Source: Caballeronia sp. SL2Y3 (lineage in GTDB: Bacteria; Pseudomonadota; Gammaproteobacteria; Burkholderiales; Burkholderiaceae). Taken from it: 64,000 nucleotides of DNA. The position numbers and the translations under genes are program-made. Numbering within the stretch: the first letter of the stretch is position 1; the number at the start of each line of letters is the position of its first letter. A model generated the notes under the pieces. It saw only the letters and a program-made list of their open reading frames with translations, searched no databases and had not been told where the DNA came from. The DNA lies in assembly GCF_022879575.1 (NCBI RefSeq), contig NZ_CP084261.1, positions 992,001 through 1,056,000 of the forward strand, written 5' to 3'. Shown piece by piece: positions 1-10,009 of this stretch.

Positions 1-125
1 AGCACGTTGCGATACCGGGACTTGCACGAGGTGTTCGCGGGGTTCTTTCGCAACAGCGCTGCGAGCGCGGCGCTTCGGCTCCTTACTTCGGAATGCGAAC
101 TACACCGCCATAAACATTCGAACAT

Positions 126-149
126 AAAAAAAGGGCCCGGAGGCCCTTT
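126..149 (-). terminator. Rho-independent terminator of the glycosidase gene
   Basis: Read on the minus strand this is an 8-bp perfect stem (AAAGGGCC/GGCCCTTT) with a 4-base loop, running directly into a tract of T residues. It lies just past the stop codon of the upstream minus-strand gene, as expected of an intrinsic terminator. The 125 bases between it and the left edge hold no gene I can support. Confidence 0.85.
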
Positions 150-156
150 CGACTGC

Positions 157-1248
157 TTACTTCGGGTGAGTTGCAATGAAGTTCTTGACCGCGGTGAAAG
201 CAGGCTTCTGCGTCTTGCCGTCGCCCTGCATCAGGCCATATGCGCCTTCGCTGTCGTCATACATCTCGAAAGCCTGAATCGACTGGATGTTGTACTTGGC
301 CGCATTGTTGTAGAACTGCTGCATCATCAGGCTGCCGGTCATGTACGACGCGATCGACGAGTAGGTGCCGTAGGTCGGACGAACGCCGAATTCGTTGATC
401 CAGATCGGCTTGCCCATCGACTGAAGCACGCCGAGGACGTCGTGACAACCCGTATTGCCGCAGGCGTGGGTCATGTCGCCCTGGTCGGAATACCAGTGCC
501 ACGCCGTGATGTCCCAGCTGACGGTCGGGTGACCATGCGTGCCGTCCGGCTGCGAGCCGTCTGCCAGCATCTGGAAGAACGCGGTGTGCTTCCACGTACC
601 GTCGACGATGATCTTCGCCGAGCTGTTGACCGACTTCACGCCGGCGATCATGCCGCGGATCGCGCCACGCGCGATGGTGAACGGCTGATTGCTGTAGTGG
701 TTCCACACATTGCCGTCGTAGTTGCCGGCGAGCGTGTGGGCTTCCATCTCGTTGCCCACTTCGTAGTACGTGTAGTTGTACGTTTGCGCAGTCTGCTGAC
801 CGAGCGTGTAACCGGCGTTGTAGGCCGCCTGCTCGCTGTTGAAGTTCAGGCCAAGCATGATCACCGGATAAACCTGCACACCGCCTGCGGCGAACGTCTT
901 CGCAACCGTAGCGACAACCTTCGCGGACGCCTGGCTGTAGACGTCGTTGCGGTAGATCTTCACGCCGAGGTCCTGAAGGTGGGCAAGCTGCGTTGCGTAC
1001 GCAGTGCTGTCATACGCGCCGCCGTTCGTGATATGGCCGTTCGCGCCATAGAAGATGGAGCCGGTGGTCGCTGCCTTATCGGTTGCCTGCGGCAGATCGG
1101 CGGACTTGTTGGTTGCGGCATCGATAGCGGCTTCACCACCGCCGCCGCAAGCCGTGAGCAACGCGCTCAGGACCACTGCGGTTGCAAACGTTGCGGCCTT
1201 CGCCTTGGACAGGAAATTCGGGGATTGCGTAGCTTGAATGTTGTTCAT
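157..1248 (-). CDS. Secreted lipoprotein, clan GH-A-like glycosyl hydrolase
   Basis: Predicted lipoprotein of 363 residues. A hydrophobic signal ends in the lipobox LLTAC (Cys34), followed by a Gly-rich linker and a TIM-barrel-like domain from about residue 65. Two motifs fit a retaining clan GH-A glycosidase: YEVGNEME, where the Glu after Asn (about 167) would be the acid/base, and WINEFG, where Glu286 would be the nucleophile. The substrate cannot be told from sequence; similar proteins act on polysaccharides or exopolysaccharides in the envelope. ATG at 1248 is preferred over GTG at 1254. It stands alone, with its own terminator and a long upstream region. A plus-strand ORF covering the same bases is a shadow. 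Confident of an exported hydrolase-like protein, less so of the exact family. Confidence 0.8.
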   Translation of the reverse strand: MNNIQATQSPNFLSKAKAATFATAVVLSALLTACGGGGEAAIDAATNKSADLPQATDKAATTGSIFYGANGHITNGGAYDSTAYATQLAHLQDLGVKIYRNDVYSQASAKVVATVAKTFAAGGVQVYPVIMLGLNFNSEQAAYNAGYTLGQQTAQTYNYTYYEVGNEMEAHTLAGNYDGNVWNHYSNQPFTIARGAIRGMIAGVKSVNSSAKIIVDGTWKHTAFFQMLADGSQPDGTHGHPTVSWDITAWHWYSDQGDMTHACGNTGCHDVLGVLQSMGKPIWINEFGVRPTYGTYSSIASYMTGSLMMQQFYNNAAKYNIQSIQAFEMYDDSEGAYGLMQGDGKTQKPAFTAVKNFIATHPK

Positions 1249-1851
1249 GATCACTTGGCAGTACTAAGGAGCGAGCATTCGCTCGCAGAGTTTGAGTAGG
1301 TTGCCGGCATGACATGCCGACGACCAAGAACGTATTTCGCTTTACTGGGGAACCGGTTCGGTCGCACTGCGTTGAACCGGCCGTAGAGCTATGCCTGGTT
1401 CCTGTCGCGCTGGCGGTGAAGCCAGCAAACGATTGCCTGCCGAGGAAGGCCGATGACCGCACTACTGATGGTCACCGATGCAAACTGGTTCAAGGGTATT
1501 ACTTACCGACTCGTCTTGCTAACCGCTTCGTTCGAGGCATCCTTTTCCGAATCGGTCAGCACGGAAGCAAGGTTATCGTCTAATGAGATGACTGTAAACA
1601 ACGATTTCAGAAAAAAATTCGCCTGAAAATATTCAGCAGGAAGAAACTTCCGAATGGGTTATTTCTGCCGGTGCGACATGCAGTTGTCGCCTGAGTAGCG
1701 TATGCATGCACGAGATGCGGCTGAGTAGTTCGGGCGACTTAGGGTTATCGCGTATTCGTATGGAGAATAGGCGTTGACGTAGCAGAGCTAACCGCCAGAA
1801 ATGCATCGCGGCTCGCAGTGCAGACACGAGGCAGCGTGCCTTAGCGATGCG
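1249..1851. other. Non-coding region upstream of the glycosidase
   Basis: About 600 bases with no convincing gene. Close to the glycosidase start lie two short dyads: GCGAGC-ATTC-GCTCGC (1271-1286) and the 15-base near-perfect palindrome CGGCATGACATGCCG (1305-1319). Both could be leader hairpins or binding sites for the minus-strand gene. The rest (1500-1800) is less GC-rich than the genes around it. I see no strong consensus promoter. Confidence 0.5.
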
Positions 1852-2583
1852 TCAGAGCATCTTGTAGAGCGCGATGGCAAGCAGTCGCGGCTCATCGAAC
1901 ATCGTGGCGAGTTCGAAGAAGAAAACAAATGCGAGCATGGATGCCGTGCCCGGTCGTCGAATCACCCAGCTCACGATGCGCGGCGCGAATCGCGTCCTGA
2001 TTGGGGCGCGCGTCATCAGCGTGACGACAGCCGTTCCGATCAGCGCGCCTGCAACGACATCGGTGAAATAGTGAAGCCCCAGGTACACGCGCGGCAAGCA
2101 GATGAGCAGCAGGCAATGCAACACGGCCAGCACACCGATCCATCGCCAGATGAGGAAGATACCCACTGCGACCGACATCCACAGTGCCGCATGGTCGCTG
2201 GGAAACGAACTCCACAGTCGCAGGTGATCGCCTGCGTGGCTCGCGCCGGGAAAGCTCGAAGCAAACGCCGGGTCATACATCGGCCGCAGCCGAAATGGCA
2301 AGACGAGCGCAAGAAGGCGTCCGACGGCGAAGGCAAGCAGTGCTGATAGCACAATTGCGATCACCATCTCGCGACGGTAACTCGACGTACTGCCCTGCTT
2401 GAACCAGATCGCGCACAGGATGGCGAGCGGAATAAGCCCCTTGAACAGATAGAACTCCGCCACCACGCCGACCGCGTGAGCAAAGAGGCCTGATGAAGGG
2501 AGAATGTGAAGCAGCCAAAGTTGAATGGACGAGTCGAGAGCGTTCACCCGGTTTTGTCTCCGTACGTCTAGTTTTTTTGACAT
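1852..2583 (-). CDS. PAP2 superfamily membrane phosphatase
   Basis: Integral membrane phosphatase of 243 residues with about five to six hydrophobic segments. It carries recognisable PAP2 motifs: PFRLRP for the first, FPSDHA for the second with its catalytic His, and RVYLGLHYFTDVVAG for the third (Arg, nucleophilic His, Asp). This is the arrangement of BcrC/undecaprenyl-diphosphatase and lipid phosphate phosphatases. Likely substrates are undecaprenyl diphosphate or another lipid phosphate on the outer face of the inner membrane. ATG at 2583 (MSKKLDV) is preferred to the TTG at 2592; the ribosome binding site is weak. It shares its strand with the histidine kinase upstream but is separated from it by about 75 bases. 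Confidence 0.82.
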   Translation of the reverse strand: MSKKLDVRRQNRVNALDSSIQLWLLHILPSSGLFAHAVGVVAEFYLFKGLIPLAILCAIWFKQGSTSSYRREMVIAIVLSALLAFAVGRLLALVLPFRLRPMYDPAFASSFPGASHAGDHLRLWSSFPSDHAALWMSVAVGIFLIWRWIGVLAVLHCLLLICLPRVYLGLHYFTDVVAGALIGTAVVTLMTRAPIRTRFAPRIVSWVIRRPGTASMLAFVFFFELATMFDEPRLLAIALYKML

Positions 2584-2658
2584 CAGCGCCAACGCATATT
2601 CCGATGCTGTAGCTTATGACTCGCTTAACACCCGCCAATCCACTCCGCGCGCCCGGTA

Positions 2659-4827
2659 TCAATCGCGCGCGCAGCTCTTCACCACCGATTGCAGCTCGCT
2701 AATGTCGAATGGTTTGGCAAGGATAACAACATCGGCTTCGGATGCGCGTCTCAATTCCTGCGCATAGCCGGTCATGAGCGCGATCATCTGACTCGGCCAA
2801 CGATTGCGGACGTATTCCGCGAGGTCGAGTCCGTCGAGCTTGCCGGGCATCTGAACGTCGGAAAGCACAAGGTCGGCGTGGTATCCGCCTTCTAGCAGTG
2901 CGATCGCACTGTCGGCCGTCAACTCATGCCGCACAGTGCAACCGAGGACGTCGAGCACCGCGGCAATGCCATCAGCGACGCTTTGATTATCTTCGACGAG
3001 AAGCACGCTGACGCCGGAAGCCAACCCGTCTGCAGCCTCATCCGGAAGCGCTTCGGCAGCAGCCTCGGCGCGACCCTCCTCGCACTCGACACGCGGCAGG
3101 TAGACGCTGATCGTCGTCCCGCGGTCAGGCGCGCTTTCTATGCGCGCGGTGCCGCCCGCCTGCTCGCATGTCGCCATGACTTGCGCAAGTCCCAACCCGG
3201 TGCCGGCTCCTTCCGCCTTCGTGGTGAAGAGCGGCTCGAATGCGCGCCGCAGCACCGCATCGGTCATGCCTTTGCCGGTATCGGTGAAGCGCAGCAGCAC
3301 ATAATCGCCGGGCGGCAAGTCGAACGTCTGCTCCGAGAGCGTGATGGACTCGCAGCGAACCGTGAATTTCCCACCGAGTGGCATCGCGTCTTTGGCGTTG
3401 ACGCAAACGTTGATGACGGCCGCTTCCAGTTCCACAGGGTCGACCATGACGCTGGCCGTTCGACCCTTGAGCTGAAGATCCAGCACGACGTGCTCGCCAA
3501 GCGAAGTCTCGATCAGATCGCGCATGGTCTCGAGCCATTCGCAAACGTTCAGGCACTGGAGCTTGACCGGCTGCTTGCGTGCGACGGTCATCAGGCGACG
3601 CGCGAGCCCTTGCGCGCCTTTCGCCGCGTGCTGAATGGCCGACACTTCCTTCTCGAGATTCATGTAGCGCTTGCGTCGCGCCAACTCCACGTTCGCGTTC
3701 ACGACCATCAGGAGATTGTTGAAGTCGTGTGCGACATTGGCCACGAGGTTACCGAGTGCGCCCATGCGGCGCAGTTGTCGGTTGGATTCTTCGGCGGACA
3801 CGCGTCGGCTGACTTCGCTATGCCAGTTCTGCCACGCCATTTCCTCTTCGCCGAGCCTACGCAATGACATCCACAGCAGCACCCATACGACGACGCAAGG
3901 AACGAGCAAGATGGTCGTGATGGCGACTAGATTGGCGCGCCATTTAGCGGCGATAGAAGCGGTCTCGATGCCAGCCAGGACATACAGCGAATAGCCGCCC
4001 ACGCGCCGGTAGGCGAGCACCCGCTCGCGCCCGTCGACCGGTGAAACCGAAAGCAGGTGCCCGAACCGCGCGTTGTTTACAATCGCGTGCTTGATTCCCG
4101 GGTCCGCCGCCGACGTCGCTTGAGGCCGCGAATTCGGGAAGCGCGCCAGTATTCCGCCATCGGCACGATACAGGCCGATGAGAACGAAAGGCTCGCCTCC
4201 AGTCAGTTCGCGATAGAAGTCCAGAAAGTACTGTTGTCGTAGCGCGATTGCGAGTACGCCGAGCGACCTACCCTCGTTATCGACCCATGAAGTGCTTACC
4301 GTGAACACGTCGCTACCCGTAATGAAGCCGGGTTGCGCCAGCGAGATATGAGGTTCTCCCCGCACACGTGACGCCGCCTGTAGCGTCTCGCTTCCGCTGA
4401 TCGACACGTCCGGAACCGGGTAGAAGCGGCTACTCGCGAGCAGTTGTCCCGTTGCGCTGTAGACCGCGGCGCTCGCGATCTGCGGAAAGCGGCCGACGAT
4501 CGCGTTGAGCGATTCATGAACGTTCTGTTGCCGACGGACGATCCAGTCCGGTCTCTGCTCGCCCATGAGCTCGGCGATACGGTCGAGCACTTCTGCGTTC
4601 AGGCCCTGCACGGTCGCGGCCTGCTCTTCGGCGACCAGCGTCAGGCGATCCACTTCGTCGAATGCTTCGGACAGCCTGCGGTGGTAGTCGAACCAGGCGT
4701 ACCCGCACACGCAAAGAAGGGGGCCGAGTACCGAAATGACCGCGAGAAGGACGATGATCGCACGCGTCGCCGCAAAATTCCGATGCGGCGGCGGCAACTC
4801 CAGAGAGACTTCGTCTTGTTCGTCCAT
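2659..4827 (-). CDS. Hybrid sensor histidine kinase with C-terminal receiver domain
   Basis: Membrane sensor kinase of 722 residues. A first membrane helix (about 22-46) and a second (about 299-321) bracket a periplasmic region of about 250 residues with a Cache-like look. A phosphoacceptor motif AHDFNNLL (His367) follows, then an ATPase domain with an N box (NVCVNAKDAM, about 473-482), a G1 box (DTGKGM) and a G2 box (GTGLGL). The C-terminal receiver has the acidic VEDN (611-614), phosphoacceptor Asp657 and Lys705. The AHDFNN form is typical of hybrid kinases lacking a classical HisKA dimer. No separate response regulator lies beside it, so its output partner must be elsewhere. Signal unknown. 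Confidence 0.9.
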   Translation of the reverse strand: MDEQDEVSLELPPPHRNFAATRAIIVLLAVISVLGPLLCVCGYAWFDYHRRLSEAFDEVDRLTLVAEEQAATVQGLNAEVLDRIAELMGEQRPDWIVRRQQNVHESLNAIVGRFPQIASAAVYSATGQLLASSRFYPVPDVSISGSETLQAASRVRGEPHISLAQPGFITGSDVFTVSTSWVDNEGRSLGVLAIALRQQYFLDFYRELTGGEPFVLIGLYRADGGILARFPNSRPQATSAADPGIKHAIVNNARFGHLLSVSPVDGRERVLAYRRVGGYSLYVLAGIETASIAAKWRANLVAITTILLVPCVVVWVLLWMSLRRLGEEEMAWQNWHSEVSRRVSAEESNRQLRRMGALGNLVANVAHDFNNLLMVVNANVELARRKRYMNLEKEVSAIQHAAKGAQGLARRLMTVARKQPVKLQCLNVCEWLETMRDLIETSLGEHVVLDLQLKGRTASVMVDPVELEAAVINVCVNAKDAMPLGGKFTVRCESITLSEQTFDLPPGDYVLLRFTDTGKGMTDAVLRRAFEPLFTTKAEGAGTGLGLAQVMATCEQAGGTARIESAPDRGTTISVYLPRVECEEGRAEAAAEALPDEAADGLASGVSVLLVEDNQSVADGIAAVLDVLGCTVRHELTADSAIALLEGGYHADLVLSDVQMPGKLDGLDLAEYVRNRWPSQMIALMTGYAQELRRASEADVVILAKPFDISELQSVVKSCARD

Positions 4828-5052
4828 TGTGCAATCCGTCCTTGCACAGACGCGCGCGAGTTCGGGTCACGCACTGCCACGGGAACCGTCGGGCGCGAAC
4901 ACCTCGATGATCCCAATATATAGCGATTTCAGCAGTGGGACGTTATTTCTGAGCAAAAGCGAAACGGCGGAAATGTGCCGCTTGCCGTGCATCGAATCGC
5001 GTGGAGGCGTCGGACGGTAAGACGCCATGCAAGTGCCGGCCGCTGCATCGCG

Positions 5053-6087
5053 TCATTTGTAGCCGATCACCATGGAATCGGGCCCGACGAGCGGCTCGAC
5101 GCGTATGTTGCTGAAGCCGGTCTGCTGCATCCATTCGCGGCATTGCGCGCCGGTGTAATCGAAACCACCCGGCGTCTCGATCAGCATGTTCAGGCTCATC
5201 AGCAAGCCGAAAGCATTCTCGCGGCGTTCGTCGTCGATGACCGCGTCGTAGACCACGAGCGCGCCGCCTACAGGCAAGGCCGCATGGCATTTGCCAAGGA
5301 GTTCGAGTTTTTGCGGCAACGACCAGTCGTGCAGAATGTGCCCCATCACGAGAACATCCGCCGACGGACATTCGTCCTTGAAGAAGTCGCCCGGATAGAA
5401 GCGCAATCGTTCGCTCAGGCCGTGCTCGGCGACGTACTCCTCGAATACCGGGCCGACCGCCGGCAAGTCGAAGCCGCCACCCGTCAGATGCGGATGCGCC
5501 ATCGCCACTTGCACCGGCAGCGCGCCCTGCGCCGCGCCGATATCGACGAAGGTGCTGTAATCGCCCCAGGAAAACTTCTGCGCAATGGCGCGAGCCGTCC
5601 CGAGGCTCACGCCCGTCATGCCCTGAAGGAAGCCGCGCAACGACGCCTGATCGCGATAGATCGCGTCAAACGGATTGCCGCCGCGCTTCGCTTCGTTCTG
5701 CGGCAGACCGGTCACGAGCGCTTCGGTGAGCGCGCCCCAGAAGGGATAGAGTCGCGCGTTGGCCATTTCCAGCAATCCACCGACATAACACGGCTTGGCC
5801 CTGTCGAGAAACAGATCCGTGTCGGCCTTATTGCTGTAGACGGTGCCTTCACGGTCGAGCAGGCCCAGAGCGACGAGCGCATCCAGAAAGTCGCTCGCTG
5901 CGCGTGGATGCAGTCCAAGGGCAGCGGCAAGTTCCGCCCCTTCCTGCGGACCGGAGGCCAACTGCGTGAAAACGCCGAGTTCGACCGCAGAGAGCAGCGT
6001 CTTGGAGGCCCAGAAGCCCATGCCTATCTGTAGAAGCCTCTCAGGAGCAAGCTGATCGGTAGTGACGGGCGACGGCGGCTTGTTCAT
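5053..6087 (-). CDS. SAM-dependent O-methyltransferase (COMT-like)
   Basis: Methyltransferase of 344 residues of the plant COMT / acetylserotonin / hydroxyneurosporene methyltransferase type. The N-terminal part looks like the winged-helix dimerisation domain (about 15-90). The SAM loop is [11 protein letters not shown] (about 180), and MGHILHDW carries the expected general-base His. ATG at 6087 has a good GAAGGA ribosome binding site seven bases upstream. It appears monocistronic. The substrate is probably a small aromatic or polyketide hydroxyl, but nothing nearby identifies it; the APE cluster is 15 kb away. Confidence 0.85.
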   Translation of the reverse strand: MNKPPSPVTTDQLAPERLLQIGMGFWASKTLLSAVELGVFTQLASGPQEGAELAAALGLHPRAASDFLDALVALGLLDREGTVYSNKADTDLFLDRAKPCYVGGLLEMANARLYPFWGALTEALVTGLPQNEAKRGGNPFDAIYRDQASLRGFLQGMTGVSLGTARAIAQKFSWGDYSTFVDIGAAQGALPVQVAMAHPHLTGGGFDLPAVGPVFEEYVAEHGLSERLRFYPGDFFKDECPSADVLVMGHILHDWSLPQKLELLGKCHAALPVGGALVVYDAVIDDERRENAFGLLMSLNMLIETPGGFDYTGAQCREWMQQTGFSNIRVEPLVGPDSMVIGYK

Positions 6088-6326
6088 ATCGCATCCTTCA
6101 TTCGATTAGGAATACGTAATGGCTGCTAAGGCCGGACGAAAGCACAGCGTCCACTGTAGGCGCTGTGCCGTTTCGGATCAAGCGATGTATGTGGGCCGGC
6201 GCGCAGAGCGAGCAGACATCGCGGCCCGAACTGGCCGAACTGGCCTGTACCGGCCGCAGCGGATTGTCTCTGTTCGGACCGGTACGGCCTGCGGAAACTC
6301 GGGCGAACCAACGAGAGAAATCCGCC

Positions 6327-6965
6327 ATGAATGCACACACCTTCTTCGACGCCAACCTGTTGCTCGCCTGGTCGGCCTACTTCGTGGGAACGGCCGGCCC
6401 CGGGCCGAGCAATCTGGCGATCATGTCGATCGCGAGCACGTCCGGCAGGCGCGCAGCGCTGGCGTTCGCGGCGGGCGTCATGTCCGGCTCGTTGACGTGG
6501 GCGGTGCTAGCCGCGCTCGGCCTGTCGGCCGCGCTCGCTGCCTATTCCGGCTTCCTGATGGCACTGAAGATGTGCGGCGGGGCGTATCTACTGTGGCTCG
6601 CGTCGAAGTCGGCTCGCGCGGCGTGGCGTGGGTCCGTGCGCGCCGCTTCAGGACACGCTCCGGTAACGGACGCGCGACGGCTCTATGCGCGCGGCGCGCT
6701 TTTGCATCTCACGAATCCGAAGGCCATTCTCGTGTGGATGTCGGTCGCCGCGCTCGGCTCATCCACCGCAACGCAGCCGATGCACACGCTGACAGTCGTC
6801 GCGGGGTGCGTGTGCATCGGCATGAGCGTCTTCGGCGGGTATGCGGTCTTGTTCTCGATGGCAGCGCCGCGCCGCCTGTACGCGCGCATGCAGCGCTGCC
6901 TCGATGCGTGCCTCGCGCTGGTATTCGGCGCAGCGGGCATCCGCTTGCTCATGTCGCGCGTCTGA
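6327..6965 (+). CDS. LysE/RhtB family amino-acid exporter
   Basis: Inner-membrane exporter of 212 residues with about six hydrophobic helices. The N-terminal stretch GTAGPGPSNLAIMS matches the LysE/RhtB signature (GPG-N in the first loop), and HLTNPKAILVWMS is the second conserved block. Family members export amino acids such as lysine, homoserine or threonine. ATG at 6327 is chosen because it begins the family N-terminus and follows a purine-rich GAGAGAA; the open frame extends further upstream without similarity. The gene converges tail to tail with the HTH-GAF gene, with one base between the stop codons. Confidence 0.87.
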   Translation: MNAHTFFDANLLLAWSAYFVGTAGPGPSNLAIMSIASTSGRRAALAFAAGVMSGSLTWAVLAALGLSAALAAYSGFLMALKMCGGAYLLWLASKSARAAWRGSVRAASGHAPVTDARRLYARGALLHLTNPKAILVWMSVAALGSSTATQPMHTLTVVAGCVCIGMSVFGGYAVLFSMAAPRRLYARMQRCLDACLALVFGAAGIRLLMSRV

Positions 6966-6966
6966 A

Positions 6967-8070
6967 CTACCTGTTCCAGCGATCCTGCCGCTTGCGCGTG
7001 ACGAGCGCAATGCGGTTCGATGCAAGCGCCGCCAGATTGACAAGCCGCCGCTTCTGCGTCGCGTCCATCACGCGTGGCTGCCGGTCGATTGCGCACAGCG
7101 CGCCGAGCGCGTTGCCCTCTGCGTCGCGCAACGCGGCCCCGGCATAGAAGCGGATGCGCGGCTCGCCGGTGACGAGCGGATTGGCCTCGAAGCGCGCATC
7201 CGCCGCCGCGTCTTCCACCACGAAGGCATCGTTCTGCATGACCGTGTAGTTGCAGAACGCCCACGAACGCGGCGTCTCCTGAGCGTTAAGTCCCCAGCGC
7301 GCCTTGAACCATTGCCGGTCCGGCGTGAGCAGCGTGATGAGACAGATCGGCACACGCAGCGTCTCCGCTGTGATCTGCACGACCTCGTCGAACTCGGGAT
7401 CGCTCGCCGAATCGACGAGTCCCGTGCGCTCGACCGCCCGCAGGCGCGCGGCTTCGTTCGCCGCTACCGGATAAGACGACGCGTCCTGATCGTCCGGGGG
7501 CGCAAGCGACAGGCACGCAACGAGCGCAGCAGCGAAAGCGGGCTTGTCAGCGGGCGCTGGCAGCAACGCAACGCGCGACAGGCCGCCCAGGTCCGCTTCG
7601 ATTTGCGCGGCGGACATGTCGGTGACGAGAAGCATGCGCATGTGCGCGAGATCGCGCGAGTTGAGCAGCCGCCGGCACATCGACAGGCGCTCCCAGTCTC
7701 CGCGCATCAGTTCGACCGCGATCACGGCGGGCATGGCGATGCCCGCGTCGAGCATTGCGTTGAGCGAATCGCTCTGGCCGATGGCGCGCAGTCCCGCAGC
7801 CGCGGCCGCCTCCACGTACGACGGCAACGCTGCATCCGACGCGACGACGAGCGCCACGGCGCTCTCTGTACGCTCCGATGCGGGACGCCGGTTGCCGAGT
7901 TGCTCCCGCAGTGCATCCACCGCGCTCGCGCGCACGCGCCGATGTCCGCCCGGCGTCTTCCATGATTCGATTTGTCCCTGCTCGATCCACGTTTGTGCGG
8001 TCTTCACCGAAACGCCGAGGCGCGCCGCGACGTCGCGCGTGGTGAGAATGGGATCGTCTTCCTTAGTCAT
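6967..8070 (-). CDS. Excisionase/MerR-type HTH, receiver-like and GAF domain regulator
   Basis: Protein of 367 residues with an unusual three-part layout. Residues about 8-55 form an excisionase-type winged HTH (TTRDVAARLGVSVKTAQTW, then TPGGHRRV). Residues about 70-190 look like a receiver-like fold without an obvious phosphoacceptor acid in a classical DVMMP-type motif. Residues about 215-350 form a GAF domain of the kind often found in cyclic-di-GMP proteins and kinases (DRQWFKARWGL, FCNYTVMQNDAFVVEDA, GALCAIDRQPR). It is probably a one-component transcription regulator. ATG at 8070 has a good AAGGA ribosome binding site; the frame continues upstream without HTH similarity. It diverges from the chemoreceptor gene. 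Confidence 0.82.
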   Translation of the reverse strand: MTKEDDPILTTRDVAARLGVSVKTAQTWIEQGQIESWKTPGGHRRVRASAVDALREQLGNRRPASERTESAVALVVASDAALPSYVEAAAAAGLRAIGQSDSLNAMLDAGIAMPAVIAVELMRGDWERLSMCRRLLNSRDLAHMRMLLVTDMSAAQIEADLGGLSRVALLPAPADKPAFAAALVACLSLAPPDDQDASSYPVAANEAARLRAVERTGLVDSASDPEFDEVVQITAETLRVPICLITLLTPDRQWFKARWGLNAQETPRSWAFCNYTVMQNDAFVVEDAAADARFEANPLVTGEPRIRFYAGAALRDAEGNALGALCAIDRQPRVMDATQKRRLVNLAALASNRIALVTRKRQDRWNR

Positions 8071-8388
8071 GCGGTCCTTACGATAAAGCGCGAACGAGGC
8101 GCAAACGATAGCTACCTTCAGATAAAAGCACAATCGCCGAAATTGATAGAAATGGAAGTTTTAGCTTGCGCGATTCTTCTGTTAAATCTACTCTTAATAC
8201 GCCATTTCGCTGTCTATTTCGGCCTTCGGTCGCAATTACCGCGCGTTTCTTCCTCACGTGGTAATTATGGCTCGCATCGGGCGCTTTGACAAGACCTCGA
8301 CAATTGGTAAAAACGGAAGTTCCTAAAAACGACGCGGGCGCACAACGCCTGCGGCGCCGAAGACCACGGCGAACACACAAAACACGCT
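8071..8388. other. Divergent promoter region between HTH-GAF regulator and chemoreceptor
   Basis: About 320 bases without a gene, with an A/T-rich core (about 8110-8230). It must hold the promoters of both divergent genes. I looked for a flagellar sigma-28 promoter for the chemoreceptor and found only a poor match (see rejected items). Confidence 0.45.
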
Positions 8389-9969
8389 ATGAACCTCAAA
8401 ACCATGTCGGTCAAGGCAAAACTGGCCTTGTCATTCTCGCTGCTAACGGCGGTCGTCCTGATCGTATCGGCGGTGTCCATCAACGCGCTCGGCGACGCCA
8501 ATCAACGCTTCTTCAGCTTTGTCGAAGGCATCAACACCCGCGCCGTGTTGGGCGAGCAAGTCCGCCAGGCGGTGGACCGGCGCGCGATCGCGGCGCGCAA
8601 CATGGCGCTCGTGACGACGCCCGCCGACTTCGATATCGAGAAGGCCGCCGAAGCGCAGGCGCAAGCCGATGTCTCCGCGCGCCTCGCCAAGCTCGACTCG
8701 ATGATCGCGTCGGCGACCGATACCACCGAGAAGGCACGCTCGCTCGTCGCCGAGATCGATCGCATCGAAGCGCTGTATGCGCCGGTCGCCCAGGCGATCG
8801 TCAATCTCGCGACCGAGCACCGTCAAGAGGAAGCCGTGCGCAAGATCAACGAGGACTGCCGCCCGTTGCTGGCCGCGCTCGTGAGCGCCACCGACGCCTA
8901 TTCCGCTTACACGCACGAGCGCGCCGAGACGCTCGTGGCCGAAGCGCACGAACACTTCGCGACGCAGCGGGCCATTCTCATCGCCATTTGCCTCGCGGCG
9001 GTGGCGGCTGCGGTGGCCGCGGGCGTCATCATTACGCGCGGACTAACGCGCGCGCTCGGCACCGAGCCGGCGACGCTCAAGGAAATCACGCAGCGCGTGG
9101 CGTCCGGTGATCTCAGCCCCGTCGCGGTCACTCGCGCGGTGCCGGCGGGCAGCGTGCTCTCGTCGATGGACGCGATGCAGAAGAGCCTCGTCACCCTGAT
9201 CGCCGAAGTGCGCACGGCGGCCGACAGCATCGCGACCGGCTCCATGCAGATTGCCTCGGGCAACGCCGACTTGTCGGCGCGCACCGAACAGCAGGCGTCG
9301 TCGCTGCAGGAGACGGCGGCCAGCATGGAAGAGCTGACCTCGACGGTCCGCCAGAACGCCGACAACGCGCAGCAGGCGAGCACGCTTTCGAGCAATGCGT
9401 CGCATGTGGCGCAACAAGGCAATGCCGTGGTGACGCGCGTCGTCGAAACGATGACGGCTATCAGCGAGAGCTCGACGAAGATCGCGGACATCATCGGCAT
9501 CATCGAAGGCATTGCGTTTCAGACCAACATTCTCGCGCTGAACGCGGCAGTCGAAGCCGCGCGCGCGGGCGAACAGGGGCGCGGCTTTGCAGTCGTGGCG
9601 TCGGAAGTGCGCTCGCTTGCGCAACGCTCGTCGCATGCGGCGAAGGAGATCAAGGAACTGATCGGCGCGTCGGTGGCGAAGGTGGAAGCGGGCTTCGCGC
9701 TGGCGCAGGACGCAGGCACGACGATGAGCGACGTGATGACCGCCGTGCGCCGCGTGTCGGACATCATGGACGAGATCGCGGCGGCGACGGGCGAACAGAG
9801 CCGCGGCATCGAGCAGGTCAATCAGGCGATCTCGCAGATGGACCGCGTCACGCAGCAGAACGCCGCGCTCGTCGAAGAGGCGGCTGCGGCATCGCAGGCG
9901 CTGGATCATCAGGGGCGTCATCTATCGCAGACGGTGTCGCAATTCCGCATCGAACACGCTGCGGCATGA
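8389..9969 (+). CDS. Methyl-accepting chemotaxis protein
   Basis: Transmembrane chemoreceptor of 526 residues with the classic layout. Helix 1 is at about 10-31. A periplasmic four-helix-bundle region of about 155 residues (4HB_MCP type) follows, then helix 2 (about 190-212), a HAMP segment and a long cytoplasmic coiled coil. The highly conserved signalling hairpin is intact ([20 protein letters not shown], then [18 protein letters not shown]), and Glu/Gln pairs suit adaptive methylation. It lacks a clear C-terminal NWETF-type CheR-binding pentapeptide and ends IEHAAA. Ligand unknown. The GGDEF-EAL gene follows 40 bases downstream on the same strand and may be co-transcribed. Confidence 0.93.
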   Translation: MNLKTMSVKAKLALSFSLLTAVVLIVSAVSINALGDANQRFFSFVEGINTRAVLGEQVRQAVDRRAIAARNMALVTTPADFDIEKAAEAQAQADVSARLAKLDSMIASATDTTEKARSLVAEIDRIEALYAPVAQAIVNLATEHRQEEAVRKINEDCRPLLAALVSATDAYSAYTHERAETLVAEAHEHFATQRAILIAICLAAVAAAVAAGVIITRGLTRALGTEPATLKEITQRVASGDLSPVAVTRAVPAGSVLSSMDAMQKSLVTLIAEVRTAADSIATGSMQIASGNADLSARTEQQASSLQETAASMEELTSTVRQNADNAQQASTLSSNASHVAQQGNAVVTRVVETMTAISESSTKIADIIGIIEGIAFQTNILALNAAVEAARAGEQGRGFAVVASEVRSLAQRSSHAAKEIKELIGASVAKVEAGFALAQDAGTTMSDVMTAVRRVSDIMDEIAAATGEQSRGIEQVNQAISQMDRVTQQNAALVEEAAAASQALDHQGRHLSQTVSQFRIEHAAA

Positions 9970-10009
9970 GCAACGCCCCGCGCGCGAAGACAGCCACTGA
10001 GAGGATGTC

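Noticed and set aside
83..165. Repeated TTACTTCGG near the left edge, resembling two copies of the same gene end
   Set aside because: Only nine bases match and the left copy lies beyond the terminator with no supporting frame.
7..1299. Long plus-strand ORF (430 codons) opposite the glycosidase
   Set aside because: Arg/His-rich, no domain or signal, and antisense to a gene with clear active-site motifs; a GC-rich shadow.
8188..8216. Flagellar sigma-28 promoter for the chemoreceptor (TAAA...GCC)
   Set aside because: Spacing is one base short and the -10 half matches only GCC of GCCGATAA.
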